Positions 36,538-46,228 are shown, counted from the stretch's first letter. The stretch is 64,000 nt of DNA from Desulfatirhabdium butyrativorans DSM 18734 (GCF_000429925.1 NZ_AUCU01000020.1:41306-105305), one strand, 5' to 3'. Numbers and translations are program-made. The notes: generated from the sequence alone by a model not told the origin.

Positions 36538-39500
36538 CCCCTGCCCCCTACACCGAAGACACCCTCGTCCAGCAGACCACCGCCGAGTACCTGGAGCAGG
36601 AGCTTGGCTGGGAGTCGGTGTACGCCTACAACAACGAGGATTTCGGGCCGGACAGCCTGCTGGGCCGGAAATCGGACCGCGAGGTGGTGTTGACCCGCAC
36701 CCTGCGGGCCAAGATCGAGGAGCTCAATCCCGGGCTGCCGGCCTCGGCCTATGAAGATGCCGTCCGCCAGATCGTCACGGTCTCCACCTCGCAGACCATG
36801 GCCGCCACCAACCGCGAGAAGTACGAACTGATCAAGGACGGGGTGCAGGTTACCTTTCGCAATGCCAAGGGCGAACGGGTGCGCCAGCGGCTGCGGGTGT
36901 TCGACTTCGAAGTACCTGAGAACAACCATTTCCTCTGCGTGCGGGAGCTGTGGGTGCGGGGCGATCTCTACCGCCGCCGGGCGGATATCGTCGGCTTCGT
37001 CAACGGCCTGCCGCTCCTGTTCATGGAGCTGAAGAACGTCAGCAAGGATATCCGCGCCGCCTACGAGCAGAACTTTCTGGATTACAAGGACACCGTCCCG
37101 CACCTGTTTCATCACAACGCCATGGTGGTGCTGGCCAACGGGGTGGATGCCAAACTCGGCTCGCTCACGAGCCGGTTCGAGCATTTTCACGAGTGGAAGC
37201 GTCTGGCCGAAGATCAGCCGGGCGTGGTGGCCATGGAGACGCTGCTCAAGGGGGTCTGCGCGAAAGCCAATTTCCTGGACCTGGTGGAGAACTTCATCGT
37301 TTTCGACGACTCGGCCGGGGAATCGCGGAAGATTCTGGCCCGCAACCATCAGTTTCTGGGCGTCAACCGGGCCATCGATGCGGTCCGCGACCGGAAGAGC
37401 AGAAACGGCAAACTGGGGGTGTTCTGGCATACCCAGGGTTCGGGCAAGAGCTATTCCATGGTGCTCTTCACCCGCAAGGTGCATCGCAAACTGGGCGGCA
37501 ACTTCACCTTCCTGATCCTCACCGACCGCGACGACCTGGACACGCAGATCTACAAGACCTTTGCCGGGTGCGGCGTGGTGGATAACGACCGCGACCCGTG
37601 CCGGGCCGCGAGCGGCGAGCATCTCGCCCAGCTCTTGGCCCAGCACAAGTCGCATGTCTTTTCGCTGATCCAGAAATTCAACCAGACCCCGAGCTGTAGG
37701 GGCGGGTTTGAAACCCGCCCCTACTCCCGGCGCGACGACCTCATCGTCATCACCGACGAGGCTCACCGCACCCAGTACGGCACCCTGGCGCTCAACATGC
37801 GCAATGCCCTGCCCAACGCCAGCTATATCGGCTTTACCGGCACGCCACTCTTTAAGGACGACGAGATCACCCGGCGGGTGTTCGGCGATTACGTCTCCAC
37901 CTACGATTTCCAGCGGGCCGTGGAGGACAAGGCCACGGTGCCGCTCTATTACGATGCGCGTGGCGATAAACTCGGCGTGGCGGTCGGCGATCTGAATGAG
38001 CGGATCGCCGAAAAGCTGGAAGAGCTGGAAACCGGCAATATCGATGTGGAGCAGCGCCTGGAGCAGGAGCTCAAGCGCGATTATCACATCATCACGGCAG
38101 GGAAACGCCTTGACCAGGTGGCCCGCGATTTTGTGCGCCACTATTCCACGGCATGGGAAACCGGCAAGGCGATGCTGGTCTGTATCGACAAGATCACTTG
38201 CGTCCGCATGCACAAGCTGATCGCTTTCTATTGGAACGAGCAAATCCGCGAGTTGGTAAGGGCGCACCGCGGTGCGCCCTTACAGGACGAACAGGACGAA
38301 CAGTACCGGCAACGCCAGATCGAGTGGATGCGCCAGACCCAGATGGCGGTGGTGGTCAGCGAGGAACAGGGCGAGGTCGAGAAGTTCCGCAAGTGGGATC
38401 TGGACATCACCCCGTACCGTCGCCTGATCAAGGAAGGCATCGACCTGCCCGAGGCGATGCGGAAACAGCTCGTAGGGGCGCACCGCGGTGCGCCCGTATA
38501 CATGCAGCGTATGCCCCTGGACGATGCCTTCAAGGCCGAGGATCACCCGTTCCGCGTGGCCATCGTCTGCGCCATGTGGCTGACCGGTTTTGACGTTCCC
38601 TGCCTTTCCACCCTGTACCTGGACAAGCCGCTCAAGGCGCACACCCTGATGCAGGCCATCGCCCGGGCGAACCGGGTCAACGAGGGCAAGAACAACGGGA
38701 TGATCGTCGATTACTGCGGTATCCTGAAAAACCTGCGCAAGGCGCTGGCGACCTTTGCCGGAACGGGCGATGACGGGCGCGGCGGCGATGGCGGCGAGAT
38801 CGAACCGGCCAGGCCCGATGAAGAGCTGTTGGCCGATCTTCGTGAAGCCATTGCCTTTGTCCGGGCCTTTCTGGAGGAGCGAGGCGCGTCTCTGGATGGG
38901 ATAATCGGGCAGACCGGATTTGCACGAAATGCGGCGATTCTCGCCGCCAAGGAGGCGGCGAACGAAAACGACGAAACGAGAAAACGCTTCGAGGTGATGT
39001 GCCGGGTGGTGTTCTCGAAATTCAAGGCGTGCATCACCATCGAAGGCATCAATGCTTGCCGGGGCGACTTCCATGCCATCAACATCGTCTACAAAAGCCT
39101 GCAACAGGACCGGGAACAGGCGGATATCACCAATATCATCCGCCAGTTGCACAGCATCGTCGATGAGGCGATCGAAACCCAAGCCTATCCTGCAGTTTCA
39201 CAAAAGCAGTCACCATACGATATCAGCAAGATCGATTTTGACCGGTTGCGCCTGGAATTTGAGCGCAGCCCGGCCAAACGCACCACCGTGCAGAATCTGA
39301 AAACCGCCATCGAACAGCGCCTGCAGCGTCTGCTCCAGCAGAATCCCCTGCGCACCGATTTCCAGAGGCACTACGAGGAGATCGTCGCCGAGTACAACCG
39401 CGAAAAGGATCGGGTGACCATCGAGAAGACCTTCGACGCGCTTCTGCAGATCATGGATGAGATGGACGACGAGGAGAGCCGCGCCGTGCGGGAGGGGCTC

Positions 39501-39824
39501 GATGAGGAGAGTCTCGCCGTATTCGACCTGCTGAGAAAGCCAAACCTGACGCCTGGAGACATCAAACGCATCAAGGCCGTGGCCGTTGACCTGCTGGAAA
39601 CGCTCAAGGCGGAAAAACTGCGGATCAATCACTGGCGCGACAAGGAAGCCACCCGGGACGCAGTTCGTCTGACGATTCAGGACTATCTCTGGAGCGAACA
39701 TACCGGGTTGCCGGAGATCTATTCAGAGGAGGACGTGCGGGAGAAGACAGAGGCGGTTTTCATGCATGTGTTCCGGGCGTACCCAACGGTGCCGTCACCC
39801 TACTACGCCAGCATGGGGCAGTAG
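36534..39824 (+). CDS. hsdR: Type I restriction enzyme R subunit with three in-frame palindromes
   Basis: 1096 residues. N-terminal nuclease domain with RADIVGFVNG and the ELK of a PD-(D/E)xK site (about residues 145-165); helicase lobe 1 with TQGSGKSYSM (about 302) and the DEAH box in ITDEAHRTQYG (about 405); lobe 2 with AIARANRVNEGKNNGMIVDY; then a helical C-terminal domain. HsdR cuts DNA after ATP-driven translocation, normally with HsdM and HsdS. Palindromes at 37696, 38256 and 38472 add short peptides without breaking the frame. The start overlaps the AlbA gene (ATGA). Confidence 0.92.
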   Translation: MTPAPYTEDTLVQQTTAEYLEQELGWESVYAYNNEDFGPDSLLGRKSDREVVLTRTLRAKIEELNPGLPASAYEDAVRQIVTVSTSQTMAATNREKYELIKDGVQVTFRNAKGERVRQRLRVFDFEVPENNHFLCVRELWVRGDLYRRRADIVGFVNGLPLLFMELKNVSKDIRAAYEQNFLDYKDTVPHLFHHNAMVVLANGVDAKLGSLTSRFEHFHEWKRLAEDQPGVVAMETLLKGVCAKANFLDLVENFIVFDDSAGESRKILARNHQFLGVNRAIDAVRDRKSRNGKLGVFWHTQGSGKSYSMVLFTRKVHRKLGGNFTFLILTDRDDLDTQIYKTFAGCGVVDNDRDPCRAASGEHLAQLLAQHKSHVFSLIQKFNQTPSCRGGFETRPYSRRDDLIVITDEAHRTQYGTLALNMRNALPNASYIGFTGTPLFKDDEITRRVFGDYVSTYDFQRAVEDKATVPLYYDARGDKLGVAVGDLNERIAEKLEELETGNIDVEQRLEQELKRDYHIITAGKRLDQVARDFVRHYSTAWETGKAMLVCIDKITCVRMHKLIAFYWNEQIRELVRAHRGAPLQDEQDEQYRQRQIEWMRQTQMAVVVSEEQGEVEKFRKWDLDITPYRRLIKEGIDLPEAMRKQLVGAHRGAPVYMQRMPLDDAFKAEDHPFRVAIVCAMWLTGFDVPCLSTLYLDKPLKAHTLMQAIARANRVNEGKNNGMIVDYCGILKNLRKALATFAGTGDDGRGGDGGEIEPARPDEELLADLREAIAFVRAFLEERGASLDGIIGQTGFARNAAILAAKEAANENDETRKRFEVMCRVVFSKFKACITIEGINACRGDFHAINIVYKSLQQDREQADITNIIRQLHSIVDEAIETQAYPAVSQKQSPYDISKIDFDRLRLEFERSPAKRTTVQNLKTAIEQRLQRLLQQNPLRTDFQRHYEEIVAEYNREKDRVTIEKTFDALLQIMDEMDDEESRAVREGLDEESLAVFDLLRKPNLTPGDIKRIKAVAVDLLETLKAEKLRINHWRDKEATRDAVRLTIQDYLWSEHTGLPEIYSEEDVREKTEAVFMHVFRAYPTVPSPYYASMGQ
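37696..37724. repeat. In-frame palindrome in hsdR (1)
   Basis: GTAGGGGCGGGTTT and AAACCCGCCCCTAC are perfect arms around one base. It encodes CRGGFETRPY between the helicase motifs. The element is of REP type and is not needed by the family alignment. Confidence 0.85.
38256..38283. repeat. In-frame palindrome in hsdR (2)
   Basis: GTAAGGGCGCACCG and CGGTGCGCCCTTAC form a perfect 28-bp palindrome. It encodes VRAHRGAPLQ. Confidence 0.85.
38472..38499. repeat. In-frame palindrome in hsdR (3)
   Basis: A second copy of the previous element with two mismatches near the right end (GTAGGGGCGCACCG with CGGTGCGCCCGTAT). It encodes VGAHRGAPVY. Confidence 0.8.
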
Positions 39825-39842
39825 GGAGTAGCGAAGGACAAC

Positions 39843-40841
39843 ATGAAATATCAGCCGCCCTACAGCATCACTGCCGAGATCCTGAACCAGGTCGCCGCCA
39901 TCAGCGAGGCAATCGGGCGGCTGACTGTACTCACCGATCAGGCGAGAGCCTTGCGGCTGCGGCGCATCAACCGCATCCGCACCATTCACGGCTCACTGGC
40001 CATCGAAGGCAACACCCTGAGCGAGGCGCAGATTACCGCAATTCTGGAGGGCAAGCGGGTTATCGCCTCACCACGCGAGGTGCAGGAGGTGAAAAACGCC
40101 CTGGCCGCCTACGACCGGTTCGATACCTGGCAACCCTCATCGGAAACGGACCTGTTGGAAGCCCATCGGATACTCATGTCCGGCCTGATCGACGAGGCGG
40201 GAGTGTATCGGCACGGCGGCATTGGCGTGATGGCGGGCCAGCAGGTGATCCATATGGCCCCGCCCGGCGACCGAGTGCCGCAACTGATGGGTGACCTGTT
40301 TGCCTGGCTGGCCGCCACCGACGCCCATCCGCTCATCGCCAGCTCGGTCTTTCACTACGAGTTTGAATTCATCCATCCCTTTGCCGACGGCAACGGCCGC
40401 ATGGGGCGGTTGTGGCAGAGCCTGATCCTTGCCCGCTGGAATCCCCTGTTCGCCGATATCCCGGTGGAAAGCCTGATCTTCGAGCACCAGGCCGAGTACT
40501 ACCAGGCCATTCAGGAAAGCACCCAAAAGACCGATTCCGCACCCTTCATCGCATTCATGTTGCGGATGATTCTGGATACCGTGACCACCTCCGCCCCTCA
40601 AGTCAGCCCTCAAGTCACCCCCCAAGTCGGTGAACTGCTGACGACGATCCGGGGCGAAATGGGCCGCGAGGCGCTTCAATCCGCCCTGGGACTTTCGGAC
40701 CGCAAATCCTTTCGCGAGCGCTACCTCAAACCGGCCCTGGCCGACGGCCTGATCGAAATGACCATCCCCGACAAGCCCAACAGCCGCTTGCAGAAATACC
40801 GCTTGACCGACAAGGGCCGCCAGTGGCTGGCGCAGCATTGA
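39843..40841 (+). CDS. fic: Fic-domain protein, class II, with winged-helix tail
   Basis: 332 residues; AAGGACAAC precedes the ATG. The Fic core (about 110-210) has the motif HPFADGNGRMGRLWQSL, which places AMP or another nucleotide group on a target hydroxyl. An inhibitory helix with SLAIEGN (about residue 55) precedes it, which is the class II arrangement where the glutamate blocks the active site until relieved. The region around 245-262 (PQVSPQVTPQVGEL) is a low-complexity linker, followed by a winged-helix tail (RKSFRERYLKPALADGLI). Fic genes of this type are recurrent passengers in type I restriction clusters. Confidence 0.9.
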   Translation: MKYQPPYSITAEILNQVAAISEAIGRLTVLTDQARALRLRRINRIRTIHGSLAIEGNTLSEAQITAILEGKRVIASPREVQEVKNALAAYDRFDTWQPSSETDLLEAHRILMSGLIDEAGVYRHGGIGVMAGQQVIHMAPPGDRVPQLMGDLFAWLAATDAHPLIASSVFHYEFEFIHPFADGNGRMGRLWQSLILARWNPLFADIPVESLIFEHQAEYYQAIQESTQKTDSAPFIAFMLRMILDTVTTSAPQVSPQVTPQVGELLTTIRGEMGREALQSALGLSDRKSFRERYLKPALADGLIEMTIPDKPNSRLQKYRLTDKGRQWLAQH

Positions 40842-41429
40842 GATACATAAATTTTCATGGTTAAAGGGTTTCGCCACTTCCCATAGATGAAAATCCGGTC
40901 GTCCTTTCAGGCTGATTCAGAGATTCAGATGGTTGCCTTACGCTCGACCTCATTTGGAGCGACTCGCCGGGTCGCCCCTATAGGCTTTCGCACTTGCGAA
41001 CTGCGCATCTCGTATTTTCACAATAAGCGGGATTGCGACCCCCAAGAGTGCCAAGAGGGATAGGGACAGGACCTTCATTCAGATAAATGCGGTTAAGAAG
41101 GAAACATTGCCTTGATAATTTTTTCCCTGCAACGTAGTTTTATTCTATTTTAGTCTGATCAAACCGGATGAGAAAGGATATAGGCCAACTAAACCTTCAC
41201 CATTTGGTGTCGTCGCCATATAAGACGGCAGCGAGCACTCGTTGTAAGGCGAAAGACGGATGCCTATCCATAGATGAGATTGGGACATATCTTGGCATAA
41301 AGCGAGATACGGTCTACAAATGAATCGGCGAAAAAATCATTCCTGCCCACAAAATTGGGCGTCTCTGAAAATGCAAGAAAGACGAACTCGACGGGTGGGT
41401 TCGCAAAGGCGGAGTAAGAAAGACCAGCG
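40842..41429. other. 588-bp region between fic and brxA
   Basis: Contains one REP-type palindrome (40956-40984), an AT-rich stretch (about 41110-41160) where the BREX promoter may lie, and the decayed HTH gene described separately. Nothing else is supported. Confidence 0.5.
40956..40984. repeat. REP-type palindrome, intergenic copy
   Basis: GGAGCGACTCGCCGGGTCGCC followed by CCTATAGG: the arms GCGAC and GTCGC flank CGCCGG. It is similar in size and outer bases to the elements inside hsdR. Confidence 0.5.
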
Positions 41430-41521
41430 GTGAGCATGACGGCAAAGAATCAAGAATTATCCCGGTTCGGATTCAGCTTCGAACGCGGCGGGGCTCATAC
41501 ATCTCGTACCATGATGCTTGA
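41168..41521 (+). pseudogene. Excisionase-like HTH gene with two TGA codons at tryptophan positions
   Basis: From the ATG at 41168 the frame encodes a MerR/excisionase-type HTH: LSIDEIGTYLGIKRDTVYK, then TGA at 41321, then IGEKIIPAHKIGRL, a second TGA at 41366, then KCKKDELDGWVRKGGV. In this family both stop positions are tryptophan (VYRWI and GRLWK), so each looks like a TGG to TGA change. The frame continues into the brxA start region. Functional members of this family often precede BREX operons. TGA is used as a true stop by several neighbours, so recoding is unlikely. Confidence 0.75.
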
Positions 41522-42227
41522 GGAACTGCGAGCGTTATTGACCCATATCGACCGACCCGAGGCTGAGAAGAGCGATTACCTCCAGGCGATAGATGATGAG
41601 AACTGCCTTGGCAAGCGCTCTGGCAAGACCCGCACGCTCACCTATCGACATCTCGTTGATCTTTACTCGCTCGACCACACCAACGTCCTTTTCCGGGCTC
41701 TTCTCTACTTTTGGAATCGCGACATGGATGGACAGCCATTGCTGGCACTGCTCTGCACATACGCTCGGGACTCCATTTTCCGGTCTTCGGCGCCGTTCAT
41801 TCTGAAATTTCCGGAAGGCGCAACGATTACCCGTGAGTCCCTTGAGGAGTTTATTGACGCCCAGGAGCCAGGCCGTTTCAGCAAGGCGACACTGAAATCA
41901 ACGGCGCAAAACATCAATTCAACGTGGACTAAATCCGGCCATCTCCTTGGACGCGCCCGAAAAGTACGCTCCCGCGCTCGCCCTACCGCCGGGAGCCTCT
42001 CTTACGCTTTGCTCCTTGGCTACCTCACCGGCGTCCGGGGACAGGCGCTTTTCCAAACGGAATACACCAAGTTGCTCGATTGCACGTTCGACAAAGCCAT
42101 TGAACTTGCCGAAGAGGCCTCGCGCAAAGGCTGGATCGTGTTCAAGCGCGTGGGTTACGTCATCGAGGTTCTGTTTCCGAAGCTGATCAATCAAGAAGAA
42201 ATGGAGTGGCTTCGTGAGCAAAGTTAA
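41430..42227 (+). CDS. brxA: BREX protein BrxA (DUF1819)
   Basis: 265 residues from GTG at 41430 (the ATG at 41436 is an alternative). The family pattern is present: FGFSFERGGAHTSRTMMLEE, the DLYSLDHTNVLFRALLYFW region, STWTKSGHL and SYALLLGYLTG. BrxA is a small protein of mainly helical fold, thought to bind DNA, and is the first gene of type 1 BREX operons. It overlaps brxB by 14 bases. Confidence 0.9.
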   Translation: MSMTAKNQELSRFGFSFERGGAHTSRTMMLEELRALLTHIDRPEAEKSDYLQAIDDENCLGKRSGKTRTLTYRHLVDLYSLDHTNVLFRALLYFWNRDMDGQPLLALLCTYARDSIFRSSAPFILKFPEGATITRESLEEFIDAQEPGRFSKATLKSTAQNINSTWTKSGHLLGRARKVRSRARPTAGSLSYALLLGYLTGVRGQALFQTEYTKLLDCTFDKAIELAEEASRKGWIVFKRVGYVIEVLFPKLINQEEMEWLREQS

Positions 42228-42765
42228 GCGGCTGATACAGTCCTATAGCAAATACATCTCCGTGCCGTGGCGCGATGATGCCGCTGCCGCACAGCGCGTG
42301 ATCTTCTGTGTCTACAACGAAACGGAGGAGCGCTGGCTGCGGGCCAAAGTCGATGAATTTGAAATCGTCACGCGACAGGTTGGCCACGAATGGGCCATCT
42401 TCGATCTGACGGATACTTTTGCCATTTGGCTCGCCTCGCAGAGGTACGCCAAGAGCTACTTCCAGAAACCACATCTGCTCTCCACGCTCCTGCCGAAATA
42501 CCTCGCATTCATCACCGATGAATTTGAGACCTTCCTCCAAAAGAGCGAAATCGGACCCAATGCCGTCGTTGCACTGAAAGGCGTCGGTTCGCTCTTTGGA
42601 TTCCTGAAAGTGAAAGAGGTCGTCGACAAGTTGGCCCCGATGGTCAAGGGGCGGCTGCTGGTCTTTTTCCCGGGCAGCTATGAAAACAACAACTACAGGC
42701 TGCTGGATGGCTATGACGGGTGGAACTATCTCGCCGTACCGATCACAACGGACAAGGAATATTAA
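42214..42765 (+). CDS. brxB: BREX protein BrxB (DUF1788)
   Basis: 183 residues from the GTG at 42214 inside the end of brxA. Pattern of DUF1788: ETEERWLRAKVDEFEIV, HEWAIFDLTDTFAIWLASQ and the C-terminal VKGRLLVFFPGSYENNNYRLLDG. BrxB is required for BREX defence; its activity is unknown and it is thought to work with BrxC. It precedes brxC by 14 bases. Confidence 0.9.
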   Translation: MSKVKRLIQSYSKYISVPWRDDAAAAQRVIFCVYNETEERWLRAKVDEFEIVTRQVGHEWAIFDLTDTFAIWLASQRYAKSYFQKPHLLSTLLPKYLAFITDEFETFLQKSEIGPNAVVALKGVGSLFGFLKVKEVVDKLAPMVKGRLLVFFPGSYENNNYRLLDGYDGWNYLAVPITTDKEY

Positions 42766-42779
42766 ACGAGGGGTCGAGG

Positions 42780-45700
42780 ATGCATAATCGCGATATTTAC
42801 CAAAAAGATCCGGCCACCCGAAAACTGGTCAACGAGGGGGTGGCAAGCGTCAACGACGAGAAGACCCGTCAGGCCCTGGCGGTACTCCGGTACGAGCTGG
42901 AGACCTTCGTCTGTGACGGCCAATACGAGAAAGGGATGTCACACGTCCTCGAGACCTACCTGAAAAACATCGATCAGGCGCAGCAACCCGCCGTATGGGT
43001 CAGTGGTTTTTACGGATCAGGCAAATCGCACCTCGTCAAAATGCTCCGTGCGCTTTGGGGCGACACGGTCTTCGAGGATGGAGCCACGGCTCGCGGCATT
43101 GCCAACTTGCCACAAGGCATTCGCGACCAGCTCAAGGAGTTGAGCACTCAGGGTAAACGCCATGGAGGGCTGCATGCCGCCTCCGGCACATTGGGAGCCG
43201 GTGCGAGCGGCAGTGTCCGGCTGGCACTTCTGCGGATTATCTTCAAATCCGCTGGATTGCCTGAGCAGTATCCGATTGCCCGCTTTGTCATGTGGCTCAA
43301 ACACGAAGGCATCTATGATCAGGTCCGCACGCATGTTGAGCAGAGTGGCTTCGGCTGGGACGAAGAACTGGACAACTTCTATGTGGCCGAAGGTCTTCAC
43401 GAGGCCTTGGTTCAGGCCAAGCCCAAGCTCTTTTCATCACCCGCATCCTGCCTCGAGACACTGAACAATCTCTACCCCTACGTTCAGGACGTTTCCAGCG
43501 ATGACATGCTTAAGGCCATTCGACAGGCACTAACGAAGGATGGTAAATTCCCGTTGACATTGGTGGTGCTCGATGAGGTGCAGCAATACATCGGGGAAGA
43601 CAGCCAGCGCTCCAATGATGTCCAGGAGGCGGTGGAAGCCTGCTGCAAGAATATCGGCGGCAAACTGCTCTTCATCGGCACCGGTCAAACGGCCGTGACA
43701 GGCACCAGCAACCTGAAGAAACTCGAAGGGCGTTTCACCATCCGCGTGGAACTCTCCGATGCCGATGTCGAGGCAGTCATCCGCCAGGTCATTTTGGCCA
43801 AGAAACCGGAAGCCAAGACGCCCATCGAGCAGGTGATGCAAACCAACCTGGGAGAGATCTCCCGGCATCTCGCAGGCACGACCATTGGTCACAGACAAGA
43901 CGACATTCCACATTTCCCTCAGGACTATCCCATTCTGCCGGTGCGTCGCCGTTTCTGGGAAAACACCCTTCGAGTTCTGGATCAGACCGGAACCGACAGT
44001 CAGCTCCGCAACCAACTCAGCATGGTTCACAAAGTCATTCAGACAAACCTGGATGAGCCTCTGGGCCATGTAGTCCCAGCCGACTATCTCTACTTCGACT
44101 CTGCCGATAAATTGCTCCAGTCACGCATTCTGCCGCGCAAGGTCCACGAAAAGACTATGCGTTGGATCAAGGGATCGGAAGAAGAACGGCTCATGGCCCG
44201 CGCCTGCGGGCTGGTTTTCCTCATCAACAGACTCATTAGCCAAGACCACGAAATCGGCATCCGGGCCACCATTGATACCCTCGCCGATCTCCTGGTTGAA
44301 AACCTTTCTCACGGCAGCAGCGGTTTGCGCAGCAAGTTGCCCGGCCTCCTGGATACGTGCGAGCTGTTGATGAAAGTTGGTGATGAATATCGTATTCAAA
44401 CCGAGGAAAGCGCGGCTTGGACGGATGAATTTCTGAGCCAGCGTTCCGCCTTGTCCAACGAGGCACACCGCATCGAGGCTGAACGCGACGACCGCATCCG
44501 CAAGCGATTCGGCGAGATTGTGCGCAAGCTCTCCCTGACCCAGGGTAGCTCGAAGGTCAACCGCGACATCTATCCGGTGTTCGACGCCCAGCTTCCCACC
44601 GATGCCGGGAAGCAAGTTTGCGTCTGGGTTCGCGACGGCTGGAGCATTGACGAAAACTCGGTGCGGGCCGATGCAAGGCAAGCGGGCAATCAGTCCCCGA
44701 CCGTTTTTGTGTTCATCCCCAAGCGCTCGGCCGATGACCTCCGCCACCACCTCATCGATTACAAAGCCGCCACAGCCACGCTGGATAAGCGCGGCGTGCC
44801 CAATACCCCGGAAGGCACCGAAGCCCGTGCGGCCATGGAGACCACCAAGCAGACCGCGGAAGGCAAGATCCGCGAACTGCTCGAAGAAGCCTTCTCCGGA
44901 GCCCGCGTCTTTCAGGGCGGCGGCAATGAAATCCTCGGCAACGATCTGCAGGAGATGGTGCTCGAAGCCTCCGGCAATGCGCTGCAACGGCTCTACCCGC
45001 AGTTCCATACCGCCGACCTCGTGGGATGGTCCAAGGTTTATGAAAAAGCCCAGAAAGGCGCACCTGACGCGCTCAAGGCCGTCGGTGACGAAGGCGAACC
45101 TGCAAAAAATCCGGTGTGCAAAGCCATCCTCGGCTTCATCGCCGGTGGCAAAAAAGGCGTGGACATCCGCACCCAGTTCGAGTCTTCACCCTACGGATGG
45201 TCGCGTGACGCCGTGGACGGCGGCCTGCAAGTGCTGTTGGTGGCCGGGCTGATCCGGGCGCAGGACGAGCGCGGTCAGACCCTCGACCCCAAGGAGCTGG
45301 AGCGCAAAACCATCGGCAAGGTCACCTTCAAGGTGGAATCCGCCACCGTCACCACCGCCCAACGCATCCAGATCCGCAAGCTGTTGCAGAAAATCGGCCT
45401 CTCGGCCAAACAGGGCGAGGAACTGGTCTATATTCCCCAGTTCCTGCAGAAAATGGTGGCGCTTGCCGACCAGGCAGGCGGCGAGGCACCGAAACCGGCC
45501 CGGCCGGATACCTCGGCCCTCGATGAAATCCGCCTTACAGCGGGCAATGAGCAACTGCTTGCCCTCTACAACCGGCGGGAAGAGTTGAACTGCAACATCG
45601 ATAGCTGGACGGATCTCGCCGAGCGCATCGCCAAACGATGGCCCAACTGGATCGTCTTGAAGCGCCTGATGGCCCACGCCTCCGGGCTTCAGGACGCCGA

Positions 45701-46217
45701 GGTACTCCTGACCCAGGTAAAAACCATTGAGCAACAGCGCCAGCTCCTCGAGGTGCCCAATCCAGTCTCCACCCTGATCACCGCCCTGACCCAACTGCTG
45801 CGCGATGAGTTGAACAAGCTCGATGGTGAATATGCCACCCGTCATGCGGAAGGCCTCAAACGCCTGGCGGATGACAGTAACTGGCAGCAACTGGAAACGG
45901 AGCAGCGCTACCAACTCATGTCCGCCCAGTTCTTGCACGAATCCGCCCGACCAGCGGTTGCGGTGCAGACGACCGATGACGTGCTGACCACCCTGGACAA
46001 CTGCACCTTGTCGATGTTTGCCGACCGTGTGGCTGCCATGCCCGCCCGCTTCGACAACGTCGCCAGCGGGGCCGCCGAACTGTGCGAACCCCAGGCTCAG
46101 TTCATTCAGGTGCCGCGCCGCACACTGAAAACCGAGGAGGAGATCGATGCCTGGGTCGACGACGTGAAGCAACAGCTTAAGGATGCCCTGCAAAACGGGC
46201 CGTTAGTGATTCGATAG
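42780..46217 (+). CDS. brxC: BREX ATPase BrxC
   Basis: 1145 residues from the ATG at 42780, preceded by GAGGGGTCGAGG; the N-terminal MHNRDIYQKDP is typical. AAA-type ATPase with Walker A GFYGSGKSH at residues 76-84, a Walker B-like LVVLDEVQQYI near 262, and long helical regions behind (about 480-900). It belongs to the family once called PglY/DUF499-like. It is one of the core BREX proteins that form the host-protecting and phage-blocking complex. The next gene starts 12 bases later. Confidence 0.93.
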   Translation: MHNRDIYQKDPATRKLVNEGVASVNDEKTRQALAVLRYELETFVCDGQYEKGMSHVLETYLKNIDQAQQPAVWVSGFYGSGKSHLVKMLRALWGDTVFEDGATARGIANLPQGIRDQLKELSTQGKRHGGLHAASGTLGAGASGSVRLALLRIIFKSAGLPEQYPIARFVMWLKHEGIYDQVRTHVEQSGFGWDEELDNFYVAEGLHEALVQAKPKLFSSPASCLETLNNLYPYVQDVSSDDMLKAIRQALTKDGKFPLTLVVLDEVQQYIGEDSQRSNDVQEAVEACCKNIGGKLLFIGTGQTAVTGTSNLKKLEGRFTIRVELSDADVEAVIRQVILAKKPEAKTPIEQVMQTNLGEISRHLAGTTIGHRQDDIPHFPQDYPILPVRRRFWENTLRVLDQTGTDSQLRNQLSMVHKVIQTNLDEPLGHVVPADYLYFDSADKLLQSRILPRKVHEKTMRWIKGSEEERLMARACGLVFLINRLISQDHEIGIRATIDTLADLLVENLSHGSSGLRSKLPGLLDTCELLMKVGDEYRIQTEESAAWTDEFLSQRSALSNEAHRIEAERDDRIRKRFGEIVRKLSLTQGSSKVNRDIYPVFDAQLPTDAGKQVCVWVRDGWSIDENSVRADARQAGNQSPTVFVFIPKRSADDLRHHLIDYKAATATLDKRGVPNTPEGTEARAAMETTKQTAEGKIRELLEEAFSGARVFQGGGNEILGNDLQEMVLEASGNALQRLYPQFHTADLVGWSKVYEKAQKGAPDALKAVGDEGEPAKNPVCKAILGFIAGGKKGVDIRTQFESSPYGWSRDAVDGGLQVLLVAGLIRAQDERGQTLDPKELERKTIGKVTFKVESATVTTAQRIQIRKLLQKIGLSAKQGEELVYIPQFLQKMVALADQAGGEAPKPARPDTSALDEIRLTAGNEQLLALYNRREELNCNIDSWTDLAERIAKRWPNWIVLKRLMAHASGLQDAEVLLTQVKTIEQQRQLLEVPNPVSTLITALTQLLRDELNKLDGEYATRHAEGLKRLADDSNWQQLETEQRYQLMSAQFLHESARPAVAVQTTDDVLTTLDNCTLSMFADRVAAMPARFDNVASGAAELCEPQAQFIQVPRRTLKTEEEIDAWVDDVKQQLKDALQNGPLVIR

Positions 46218-46228
46218 GAGGGCTTGGC

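Noticed and set aside
36462..38267. A 601-residue minus-strand frame opposite hsdR
   Set aside because: Antisense shadow of hsdR, without a plausible start or family.
41321..41368. TGA read as tryptophan
   Set aside because: TGA ends several neighbouring genes in ATGA overlaps (pglX, pglZ and others), so it is a true stop here.
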